Origin: Nitriliruptoraceae bacterium
Lineage (GTDB): Bacteria; Actinomycetota; Nitriliruptoria; Nitriliruptorales; Nitriliruptoraceae
Reading direction: 5' to 3'
Length of the DNA: 51,560 nt
Assembly: GCA_003563915.1 (NCBI GenBank)
Contig: PWTE01000101.1
Location: forward strand, 1 to 51,560
The notes beneath the pieces are model-generated. The model ran no database searches, was not told where the DNA came from, and saw nothing but the letters and a program-made list of their open reading frames with translations. The position numbers were made by a program, and so were the translations under genes. Positions 41,782 through 49,654 of the stretch are shown piece by piece. Numbering within the stretch: the first letter of the stretch is position 1; the number at the start of each line of letters is the position of its first letter.

Positions 41782-42834
41782 TCAGTGGCGCGACGAGGAG
41801 ATGAGCACCTTCTTGAGGGCCTCGAACTCCTCGAGACACTTCCCAGAACCGATCGCGACCGAATCCAGGGGGTTGTCGGTGGTGTGGATAGGCATCCCGG
41901 TCTCGTGCTTCAAGCGCTCGTCGAGCCCCTTCAGCATGCCCCCTCCCCCGGTCAGGACGATGCCCTTGTCCATGATGTCGGCGGCGAGCTCCGGGGGAGT
42001 CTTGTCGAGCGTGTTCTTGACCGCGTCGATGATCGCGTTGACGGGTTCCTCGATCGCCCGCCGGATCTCATCCGCGGACACGATGATGGTCTTCGGCAGC
42101 CCGGAGACCAGGTCACGGCCTCGGATCTCGGCGTGGGGCTCGTCGGGCAGCGGGAAGGCACTGCCGATCGCCATCTTGATCTCCTCGGCGGTGCGCTCGC
42201 CGAGCATCAGCGAGTACTCCTTCTTGATGTAGGAGATGATGGAGTCGTCCAGTTCGTCACCGCCGATGCGGATCGACTGCGAGGTGACGATGCCTCCCAG
42301 CGAGATCACCGCGACCTCGGTGGTGCCACCGCCGATGTCGACGACCATGTTCCCGGCCGGCTCGTGGACCGGGAGCCCAGCACCGATCGCCGCGGCCATC
42401 GGTTCCTCGATGATGTACGCGGCGCGCGCACCCGCCTGGATCGAGGCTTCCTCGACGGCCCGCTGCTCCACGCCGGTGATGCCCGAAGGGACACAGACGA
42501 CCACCCGCGGCTTCGCCAGGAACCGGCGCTTGTGCACCGCCTGGATGAAGTAGCGGAGCATCTTCTCGGTCACGTCGAAATCGGCGATGACCCCATCCTT
42601 CAGGGGACGGATGGCCATGATGTGACCGGGGGTCCGACCGATCATGCGCTTGGCCTCGGCGCCGACCGCCAGGATGGCGCCGTTGCGGGTGTTGATCGCG
42701 ACCACGGACGGCTCGTTGAGCACGATCCCGCGCCCCCGGACGTACACGAGGGTGTTCGCGGTGCCGAGATCAACGGCCATGTCACGACCGAGGAACTGGA
42801 CGGTGTTGCTGAGGTTGGCCGCCACGGATGACAC
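41782..42834 (-). CDS. mreB: Rod shape-determining protein MreB
   Basis: A 350-residue actin-like ATPase that guides wall synthesis. Phosphate-1 motif [22 protein letters not shown], connecting residues [11 protein letters not shown], phosphate-2 [18 protein letters not shown] and adenosine motif [18 protein letters not shown] are intact. Presence of the whole mreBCD-mrdA-rodA set indicates a rod-shaped cell. It is the first gene of the block, divergent from the EAL/GGDEF gene across 319 bp. Confidence 0.97.
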   Translation of the reverse strand: MSSVAANLSNTVQFLGRDMAVDLGTANTLVYVRGRGIVLNEPSVVAINTRNGAILAVGAEAKRMIGRTPGHIMAIRPLKDGVIADFDVTEKMLRYFIQAVHKRRFLAKPRVVVCVPSGITGVEQRAVEEASIQAGARAAYIIEEPMAAAIGAGLPVHEPAGNMVVDIGGGTTEVAVISLGGIVTSQSIRIGGDELDDSIISYIKKEYSLMLGERTAEEIKMAIGSAFPLPDEPHAEIRGRDLVSGLPKTIIVSADEIRRAIEEPVNAIIDAVKNTLDKTPPELAADIMDKGIVLTGGGGMLKGLDERLKHETGMPIHTTDNPLDSVAIGSGKCLEEFEALKKVLISSSRH

Positions 42835-43153
42835 CTACCGGGGTCGGAGGGAAGATGGAGCGTCGGGACCGGACGATCCCGTCCGGGAACCGATCAGGCG
42901 AGCGGGCCGCACGGTCGCACGGGGCACCACCGCGGACGATGGTGGACGCGGGTCGAGACGCGGGTTGATGCTAACACCGCACCGCGGGTGCCGTGTGCCG
43001 ATCGACCCCCGGCATCCGGTCCCTGGCCGCACCGCCCCGGCAACTACAGCCGCCGTGGTGACAGGCCGATGCTCCGGAAGGGACCCACGGGGCCTGTGCG
43101 ACGCCGTCGTCCGGCTCTCCCCCACGCTCCCGACGACCGGTGATCACGAGAAC
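42835..43153. other. Divergent promoter region of mreB and the EAL/GGDEF gene
   Basis: A 319-bp space without a convincing coding frame. It must hold the mreB promoter and probably that of the c-di-GMP protein; I see no strong hairpin and cannot place -35/-10 boxes with confidence. Confidence 0.4.
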
Positions 43154-46100
43154 ATGCCCGAAGCCGACCTGACCAGCGCACCTGCGTCACCGCAGCTCGC
43201 GGTGGTACCCAGTGAGCTTCGGGGGCTGATCGCGAGGACGGTCACACGCTGGCGAGACGCCCAACGCCACCACGCACCGCACGCCGCCCAGCAGCTCGCC
43301 GACGCCATCCTGAGCGGTGATCTCCGCCTGGCCTACCAGCCCATCATCGACCTGGTGGACAACCGCACCGTCGCGGTCGAAGCGTTGATCCGGCTGGACG
43401 ATCCGCCGAGCGAGGATCTGGCGGACCCGCAGGCCATCATCGGTGTGGCGGAAGCTTCCGGGTTGATCGTCGCGCTCGGTGCACATGTCCTTGCGACCAG
43501 CTGCGCACAACTCGCACGCTGGCGGTACGAAGGGGCTCACGACCTGCAGGTCCACGTCAACGTCTCGCCGTTGGAACTGCGCGAGGCGGACTACCTCGAC
43601 GTCCTGCATCGGGTCCTGCGTACCTGCCAGCTGCCACCGGACGCGCTCGTGCTCGAGATCACGGAGAGCGCCGCCCTGGAACGCGATGGCACCTCGCAGC
43701 ACAACCTCGTATCACTGGCCTCCATGGGCATCGAGGTAGCGCTCGACGACTTCGGCACCGGGTTCGCATCGCTCGACCTGCTGGCGGCGACCCCTGCCCG
43801 CAAGCTGAAGCTCGACCGATCGTTCATCGCCTCGGTCGGGCACGAGGACGACAGTGTCCGAGGACGGGCCGTCATCGTCCAGGCGGCTATCGGGATGGGC
43901 CGCTCCCTGGGCCTCGATCTCGTCGGCGAAGGGGTCGAGACCAGCGACCAGGCCCGCACCCTCCTGGCGTGGGGCTGTCAGTACGGACAGGGCTACCTGT
44001 TCCAACGCCCGGTCCGTCCAGAGGAGTTGGACCTGCGGTCGGCGACGGCGCTGCGGTCCGGATCGCTCACGCGGACCATCGACTCGGGTCGGCTGCTCTC
44101 GAGCGAGTCCACGGACCTCGCCCTGTCGCTGACCAACGTCTACGCCGCGATGGATCCGGATGGAGGCGAGCGGCGCCAGCAGGCCACGATCGTGGCGGCG
44201 ATCATCGCCGGCGTGCTCGGAGGCGGTCGCAACCACGTCGACACCTCGGTGCTCCTGGCGGGGATCGCGGACGCTCCCGACCGCCTGTCGGGACTGACGG
44301 ATAACGAGACGACCTGCAGCATCTCGGCACGGGAGCTGCTCGATCTGCTGCGCATCCCCCCGATCATCGGGAGGTCCACCCCACCCGGCGCGGTCGCTCG
44401 GACGGCCTGGGCTATCGCGACGGCGCGCGCCAACGGGGAGCCCACCTACGACCCGGTGCTCCTGGCCGCGCATCCCGACCCCGAGGTGGACGCCAACCTG
44501 CGGGACCGGGTCGACCGTTGGTGGGCCGATCCTCGGTCGAGCTCGGGACCCCGCAACGATCTACGTGTCCTGGAGCAGCGGCTCCGGGAGCGTGACGACG
44601 CCGCTAACCGGTTGCGCGCGCTCCTCGGGTTGGCACGAGCCATCGGGTCGAGCGGCGAACTGGAGGACGTACTGGAGCTCACGGCCGACGAAGCGCGCCG
44701 GTCACTCGGCGCCACCTCGCTGTCGATCTCGCGGTGGGAGCAGGACGAGGGCCGGCTCCGGACGCTCATCAACGTCGGCGAACTGGCCCCGTGGGCGGAG
44801 ACTCGACCACCGGACGAGGTCTACCGTCTGGCCGACCACCCGGAGCTGGCGGAGCGGCTGTTCGAGCGACGGATGTCGGTCGTGTCGCTCGATGACCTGG
44901 CGGCTGACCCCGCGGCGCTGGCGGCTCTCAAGCGCAGCGGGAAGGGGTCCCGTGCCGTCGTTCCCATCGTGATCGACGACGTGGTCTGGGGTGAGCTGTA
45001 CGTGAGCTCGTCGCTCGGAGACCCTCCGTTCACGGTCGCCGACGGCCCAGATCTCAGCGCGGTCGCGAGCTTCGTCGGTGTGGCGATCGCCCGGTCCCAG
45101 GACGTCGGCCGCCTGGCGCGGATGGTCCACGAGGATCCTCTGACCCACCTGGCCAACCGCCGTCGCCTGGACGACATCGCCGGCTCCCTGCTCGCGGACC
45201 CGAAGCGCGACACCCCGGTCTCCCTACTGATGATCGACGTGGACGGGCTGAAGGAGATCAACGACGAGTACGGCCACGCCGAAGGCGACCGGCTGTTGGT
45301 GACGGTGGCGGACACGCTGCAGCGAGCCACGATGCACGAACCCGACGGGCTGGCCGGGCGCCTCGGCGGCGACGAGTTCTGTGTCGTCCTGACCGGAGAC
45401 GCGGAGCGGGCCCGTCAGCTGATGCGGGTCGTCCAGGAGCAACTCGATCAAGGCCCGCCGCCACAGCCTCGGCTCTCCGCGGGGATCGCGACCAACCACG
45501 GTGGGGTCGAGAGCTTCGGGGACCTCCTCGAACGGGCCGACGCTGCTCAGTACGCCGCGAAACGGCGGGGGATCCCGATCGTCCTCGATACCGAAGCCGC
45601 GGCGCTGGTCAGCACGAACGGGGCCACAGCTCCGATACGACGACGTTTCCGGGACATGGTCACGCGGGAGCAGTTGATCGGCGTCTCCCAGCGGTGGGTG
45701 GACGCCATCGAGGACGACGTGACGTCCACCCGCGACCGACTCACCACGCTCGGGGAGCTGTCGGTCATCATGTTCGACCTCAACCGCTGGACGCTGAGCG
45801 TCGTCCAGCCCGAGAGCTCGAAACTGCACATCGACCGCCTGCAGTTGCGCCGCGCACGAGCGCAGGGAGGCTCGGTCCCGGTGACCGAGGAGGTCTACGA
45901 CCTCGAGGACTACCCGGCCACGGTGGCCGCGTTCGAGACCGGCAGCATCGTCGTGGATGTCAACGACCCCGAGGCTGATCCCGCCGAGCGTGAGCTCCTC
46001 GCGGATCACGGATTGCAGTACATGATCGGTGTGGCCTGCACCGATCCCGGTGGAACCCGTTGGCTTCTGGAGATGTTCGGCGACGCCCAGAGCGTGTCGT

Positions 46101-46228
46101 TGCGCAGCTCGCAGCGGCTGGTGATGGCGCTGCGCGACGCGACCTTCGGCGGCATGCACGCCCTGGCCTCCGGCGCGGGAGCGGAGTCGGGCCAACCGCT
46201 CACACCACGCCTCGTCGAGCGAGGCTGA
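43154..46228 (+). CDS. EAL-GAF-GGDEF-GAF c-di-GMP protein
   Basis: A 1024-residue soluble protein with an unusual order. The EAL phosphodiesterase comes first (about 50-300) and has all metal and catalytic residues: EAL (76-78), N136, EIT (168-170), DDFGTGF (198-204), K219 and GEGVET (258-263). A segment (about 315-460) has the helical look of an HD-type output but no HD pair. Then come a coiled coil, a GAF-like domain (about 500-650), a GGDEF domain with intact GGDEF (738-742) but no RxxD inhibitory site, and a C-terminal GAF-like domain (about 830-1005). It may both make and degrade c-di-GMP. The ATG at 43154 follows ACGAG weakly. Its 3' end overlaps radC by 29 bp on the opposite strand. 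Confidence 0.88.
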   Translation: MPEADLTSAPASPQLAVVPSELRGLIARTVTRWRDAQRHHAPHAAQQLADAILSGDLRLAYQPIIDLVDNRTVAVEALIRLDDPPSEDLADPQAIIGVAEASGLIVALGAHVLATSCAQLARWRYEGAHDLQVHVNVSPLELREADYLDVLHRVLRTCQLPPDALVLEITESAALERDGTSQHNLVSLASMGIEVALDDFGTGFASLDLLAATPARKLKLDRSFIASVGHEDDSVRGRAVIVQAAIGMGRSLGLDLVGEGVETSDQARTLLAWGCQYGQGYLFQRPVRPEELDLRSATALRSGSLTRTIDSGRLLSSESTDLALSLTNVYAAMDPDGGERRQQATIVAAIIAGVLGGGRNHVDTSVLLAGIADAPDRLSGLTDNETTCSISARELLDLLRIPPIIGRSTPPGAVARTAWAIATARANGEPTYDPVLLAAHPDPEVDANLRDRVDRWWADPRSSSGPRNDLRVLEQRLRERDDAANRLRALLGLARAIGSSGELEDVLELTADEARRSLGATSLSISRWEQDEGRLRTLINVGELAPWAETRPPDEVYRLADHPELAERLFERRMSVVSLDDLAADPAALAALKRSGKGSRAVVPIVIDDVVWGELYVSSSLGDPPFTVADGPDLSAVASFVGVAIARSQDVGRLARMVHEDPLTHLANRRRLDDIAGSLLADPKRDTPVSLLMIDVDGLKEINDEYGHAEGDRLLVTVADTLQRATMHEPDGLAGRLGGDEFCVVLTGDAERARQLMRVVQEQLDQGPPPQPRLSAGIATNHGGVESFGDLLERADAAQYAAKRRGIPIVLDTEAAALVSTNGATAPIRRRFRDMVTREQLIGVSQRWVDAIEDDVTSTRDRLTTLGELSVIMFDLNRWTLSVVQPESSKLHIDRLQLRRARAQGGSVPVTEEVYDLEDYPATVAAFETGSIVVDVNDPEADPAERELLADHGLQYMIGVACTDPGGTRWLLEMFGDAQSVSLRSSQRLVMALRDATFGGMHALASGAGAESGQPLTPRLVERG

Positions 46229-46778
46229 CCCACCGCTCCCCCGCGACGACCAGGTGATCGAGCACGTCGACCCCGACCAGTTCTCCTGCCCGGACCAGCC
46301 GTCGGGTCACCTGCTCGTCATCAGGCGAGGGTTCGGGGTCGCCGGAGGGGTGGTTGTGCGCGACCACGATCGCCGCGGCGTTGGCCACCAGCGCGTCACG
46401 CAGGATCTCCCGTGGCGACATGAACGTATGGTCGAGCGAGCCGATACTTACCACCGCCACGTCCAGCAGCCGGTGCTTCGTATCGAGCAGCGCCACGACG
46501 CAGCGCTCGCGGTCCGCGCCCACGAACCGTGGCGCGAGGATGTCCGCGGCTGCGTCGGGGGAGGTGACCTCACGACGCTGCCACGGATCGACGACGACGA
46601 AGGCCAGGCGGTCACAGGCGGCGCAGGCCGACGCCCCGATCCCCGTCGCGGTGCCACTGGCCGGCCCTTCATCCCACCGGTCGATGGTGGCCACCTGCGG
46701 CGTGGCCACGACCTCGGCCGCGAGCTGGGCGGTGCGCTCCGGTACGGCGATCGTGGCGCGAGCTGGGGATGCGGTCAT
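46200..46778 (-). CDS. RadC-like JAB/MPN-domain protein, short form
   Basis: The 192-residue protein has the RadC core: VVALLDTKHRLLDVAVVSIGSLDHTFMSPREILRDALV followed by the JAMM metal motif HNHPSGDPEPSPDD (His141, His143, Asp), and ends VDVLDHLVVAGERWVSLARRG. It lacks the N-terminal helix-hairpin-helix part of standard RadC (about 225 residues); instead there is a 90-residue leader with a CAAC pair (Cys52, Cys55) that could bind a metal. RadC's role in repair is disputed. The gene is convergent with and overlaps the c-di-GMP gene end. Start ATG at 46778. Confidence 0.83.
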   Translation of the reverse strand: MTASPARATIAVPERTAQLAAEVVATPQVATIDRWDEGPASGTATGIGASACAACDRLAFVVVDPWQRREVTSPDAAADILAPRFVGADRERCVVALLDTKHRLLDVAVVSIGSLDHTFMSPREILRDALVANAAAIVVAHNHPSGDPEPSPDDEQVTRRLVRAGELVGVDVLDHLVVAGERWVSLARRGVV

Positions 46779-46868
46779 GGCGGCTCCGGTGGTAGTGACC
46801 CGAGGAACCTCAGCCTGACAGCTCCAGCGGCTCGGGGACGGGCCATCTCGTCGCTGTGGAAACCCTGG

Positions 46869-46897
46869 ACCGTTGCGCGCAGGACGCAACGGTTGCG
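46869..46897. promoter_or_regulatory. Overlapping GTTGCG/CGCAAC repeats upstream of mobA-moaD
   Basis: ACCGTTGCG (46869-46877) and CGCAACGGT (46885-46893) form a 9-bp stem with a 7-base loop. The same CGCAAC also pairs with GTTGCG at 46892-46897 as a tight palindrome around one base. The two structures share one arm and cannot form together. The element ends 39 bp before the start of the Mo/W-enzyme operon, so an operator or a simple RNA switch is plausible. Confidence 0.45.
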
Positions 46898-46936
46898 TCT
46901 GGAGCGTCGTACGATCTCCAGCGGTAGGCTGACCAG

Positions 46937-47779
46937 ATGGGAGCCGTGGGCATCGTGCTGGCAGGAGGCCGGTCCTCGCGGATGGGTGCGCCGAAGGCGC
47001 ACCTCGAGTGGCATGGAGTGACGTTGCTGCGACGCACCGTCGGGATCGTGGGACGCGCCGTCGAGGGTGACGTGGTCGTCGTCCGCGCCCCGGGCCAGGA
47101 CCTGCCGGACCTGCCCGACGACGTCGAGGTGGTCGACGACGACCAGGAGGGGCTCGGACCGATGCAGGGACTCGCGGTGGGCCTGCGCCACATGGCGGAC
47201 CGTGCCGCGCTCGCGTTCCTGTGCTCGACGGACCTGCCGTTCCTCCACCCGAACTACGTGCGTCGGGTGCTCGCCGGGTTCGACGACGACACGGACGCGG
47301 TCGTCCCACGGGCCCGTGGACATCGGCAGCCGCTGGCGGCCGGCTACCGAACCACGCTGGCGCCCACCGTCGAGCGACTGCTGGCCGACGGGGCACGCAA
47401 ACCCGCGATGGTCCTGGACGCCTGCCGGACCCGCTGGCTGTCCGACGAGGAACTCCTCGCCGACCCGGCCCTGGCCGCCACGGATCCTGAGCTGACCTCG
47501 GTCCGCAACATCAACACACCGGAGGAGTACGACGCAGCGCTCGCCGAGCCGCTCCCCCAGGTGACGGTCGAACGCTTCGGCACACTGGCGCGTGACGGAG
47601 GGCGCGGGGAGTGTCAGGTCGCTGCCGCGACCCTGGGCGCGACCGCCGACGCGGTCGGGATCACGCTCGATCGTCACGTCGTCGCCGCGCTCAACGGCGA
47701 ACGCATCACTCGGGACCCGGCCACGCCGTTGGTCGCCGGCGATCGCATCGCGTTCCTGTCCGCCGACGCAGGGGGCTGA
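46937..47779 (+). CDS. MobA-like nucleotidyltransferase fused to a MoaD/ThiS-like domain
   Basis: The 280-residue protein joins two cofactor-synthesis activities. Residues 1-190 are MobA-like: LAGGRSSRMGAPKAHLEW (the loop binding GTP, with Pro where Asp is usual), PMQGLAVGLRHM, CSTDLPFLHPNY and NINTPEEYDAAL. MobA adds GMP to molybdopterin. Residues about 205-280 are a ubiquitin-like MoaD domain (VTVERFGTLARDGGRGE, VVAALNGERITRDP, AGDRIAFLSADAGG) ending in the Gly-Gly that carries the sulphur for molybdopterin. It is three bases before the oxidoreductase gene, so it probably serves these enzymes. The 5' boundary is an ATG with TAGG 8 bases upstream. Confidence 0.88.
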   Translation: MGAVGIVLAGGRSSRMGAPKAHLEWHGVTLLRRTVGIVGRAVEGDVVVVRAPGQDLPDLPDDVEVVDDDQEGLGPMQGLAVGLRHMADRAALAFLCSTDLPFLHPNYVRRVLAGFDDDTDAVVPRARGHRQPLAAGYRTTLAPTVERLLADGARKPAMVLDACRTRWLSDEELLADPALAATDPELTSVRNINTPEEYDAALAEPLPQVTVERFGTLARDGGRGECQVAAATLGATADAVGITLDRHVVAALNGERITRDPATPLVAGDRIAFLSADAGG

Positions 47780-47782
47780 GTC

Positions 47783-49654
47783 GTGGCGGGCGGTTACTTC
47801 AACCAGGCGCTGCTGGTCGACCTCGGCACCGGTCATGGCCGGACGGTGCCGCTTCCGGACGAGGTGCTGCGGCGCTATCTCGGCGGTGTGGGCCTCGGCA
47901 CCTGGCTGCTGCATGAGCTGTCCGACCCGTCGGTCGACGCCCTGGAGCCGGCGTCCGTGCTGGCGTTCGTCTTCTCCCCGTTGGTGGGTACGCCGCTGAC
48001 GACCAGCGCCAAGTTCGCCGTCGTCGCCCGCTCGCCGCTGACCGGCATGCTGACCGACGCGCTGGCGTCCAGCCACTTCGCGATCGCCGGGAAGCTCACG
48101 GGCCACGACGCCATCGCGGTGCAGGGGCGCTGCGAGCGCCCGTCGGTCCTGCTCGTCGACGGTGACGGGCCCCGACTGGTCGACGCCGACGACGTCTGGG
48201 GCCGCTCCGCCGAGGAGACGGAGGCCGTGCTGGGCCAGCGCTTCGGTGGCGGGTGGCGCATCGCCGCGATCGGTCCGGCCGGCGAGGCCGGGGTGCGGTA
48301 CGCGACGATCTCCCACGACGGCCGCCACGCGGGCCGCGGGGGCCTTGGGGCCGTGCTGGGCGCCAAGAACCTCAAAGCCGTCGCGGTCCGGGCCGCGACC
48401 AAGGTGGCGATCGCCGATCCCGACGGGGTCCTGGCGGCCGCGCGTGACCTGCGGGAACGGTCCTTCGGTCCGGCGACGGCCAAGTACCGCGAGCTCGGCA
48501 CGCTCGGCAACCTCCTGGCCTTCAACGCCATCAACACGCTGCCGACCAACAACTTCGGGGCGAGCACCTTCGCCGAAGCGCCCGCGCTGGCGGCCGAGGA
48601 GCTCCACGACCTGCGTCACGTCGCCCGCGCGTCGTGCGCGTCCTGCTCGATCGGCTGCGAGCACATCTACGCCACCAAGGGCGGGGGCAGCACCCGGGTC
48701 GAGTACGAGAACGTCTACGCGCTCGGCCCGCTGTGCGGGGTGTCCGACCCTGACGCCGTGCTGAGCGCCAGTGCGCGCTGCGACGAGCTCGGGATCGACA
48801 CCATCTCCGCCGGCGGCACCATCGCCTGGGCGATGTCCTGTGCGGAAGCGGGCCTGCTCGATCTGCCCTGGTTGCGGTTCGGTGACGGCGCCGCGCTGCT
48901 GCGTGCACTGGACGAGATCGCCGACGGGAGCGGCATCGGTCCGCTGCTGGCCGAGGGGTCCGCACGGGCCGCCGCGCAGCTTGGCCCGGCCGCCCAGGCG
49001 CTGACCGTCACCGTCAAGGGGCTCGAGCTTCCCGGCTACGACCCACGCACCCTGCCGGCGATGGCGCTCGGCCTGGCGGTCAACGCCCGCGGCGCCGACC
49101 ACAACCGCTCCGGGGCCTACGAGGCCGACCTCGGCGGGGAGCTCGACCGCTTCGCCCCAGGTGACGCCCACGTCACCGCCGCGATCGAGACCGAGGACCG
49201 CGCTGCGATCATCGACTCGATGATCCTGTGCAAGTTCCTGCGCGGGGTGTTCGAGGAGCCCTTCGAGGAGTGGTCGGAACTGCTGACGCTGGTAACGGGC
49301 TGGCTGATGGACGGCGACGAGCTACGCGCGACCGCGCGTCGCATCGTGCTCGCCAAGCGGATGTTCAACCTGCGGGCTGGCTGGACGCTTGCCGACGACG
49401 GGTTGCCTCGCCGTCTCCTGGACACGCCCGTCACCCTGGAGTCGGGCCGGACCGTGCGTCTGGACGAGCCCACCCTGACCCGGATGATCGCCGCCTACCA
49501 CCGCGGCCGCGGCCTGGACGGAGACGGCCTGCCGGACGCGGACGCCTACGCCGACCTGTGCCTCAGCGACGACCTGCCTGACCCCGCCCGCCCGGGCAGT
49601 ACCAACCCACCCGAACCCCCCGCCACGCTGCAGCCGACGGGAGCCCGACCATGA
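47783..49654 (+). CDS. Aldehyde:ferredoxin oxidoreductase family protein (tungsten-pterin)
   Basis: A 623-residue AOR-family enzyme, which oxidises aldehydes to acids (or the reverse) on a tungsten bis-pterin with one [4Fe-4S] cluster. Evidence: GRGGLGAVLGAKNLKAVAV (pterin-binding), cluster cysteines CASCSIGC (Cys285, Cys288, Cys292) plus the late Cys483 in ILCKFLRG, GIDTISAGGTIAWAM, and KGLELPGYDPR, the second pterin loop. N-terminus GYFNQALLVDLGTGHGRTVPLP is the family start. GTG at 47783, three bases after the fusion gene; its stop overlaps the formate dehydrogenase ATG (ATGA). A 50-residue tail after the core is Pro-rich. Substrate cannot be inferred. Confidence 0.93.
   Translation: MAGGYFNQALLVDLGTGHGRTVPLPDEVLRRYLGGVGLGTWLLHELSDPSVDALEPASVLAFVFSPLVGTPLTTSAKFAVVARSPLTGMLTDALASSHFAIAGKLTGHDAIAVQGRCERPSVLLVDGDGPRLVDADDVWGRSAEETEAVLGQRFGGGWRIAAIGPAGEAGVRYATISHDGRHAGRGGLGAVLGAKNLKAVAVRAATKVAIADPDGVLAAARDLRERSFGPATAKYRELGTLGNLLAFNAINTLPTNNFGASTFAEAPALAAEELHDLRHVARASCASCSIGCEHIYATKGGGSTRVEYENVYALGPLCGVSDPDAVLSASARCDELGIDTISAGGTIAWAMSCAEAGLLDLPWLRFGDGAALLRALDEIADGSGIGPLLAEGSARAAAQLGPAAQALTVTVKGLELPGYDPRTLPAMALGLAVNARGADHNRSGAYEADLGGELDRFAPGDAHVTAAIETEDRAAIIDSMILCKFLRGVFEEPFEEWSELLTLVTGWLMDGDELRATARRIVLAKRMFNLRAGWTLADDGLPRRLLDTPVTLESGRTVRLDEPTLTRMIAAYHRGRGLDGDGLPDADAYADLCLSDDLPDPARPGSTNPPEPPATLQPTGARP

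Noticed and set aside
46775-49171. 798-residue minus-strand frame over the AOR and mobA genes
   Set aside because: Exact antisense of two clear enzymes, with Gly/Arg/Val-rich shadow composition.
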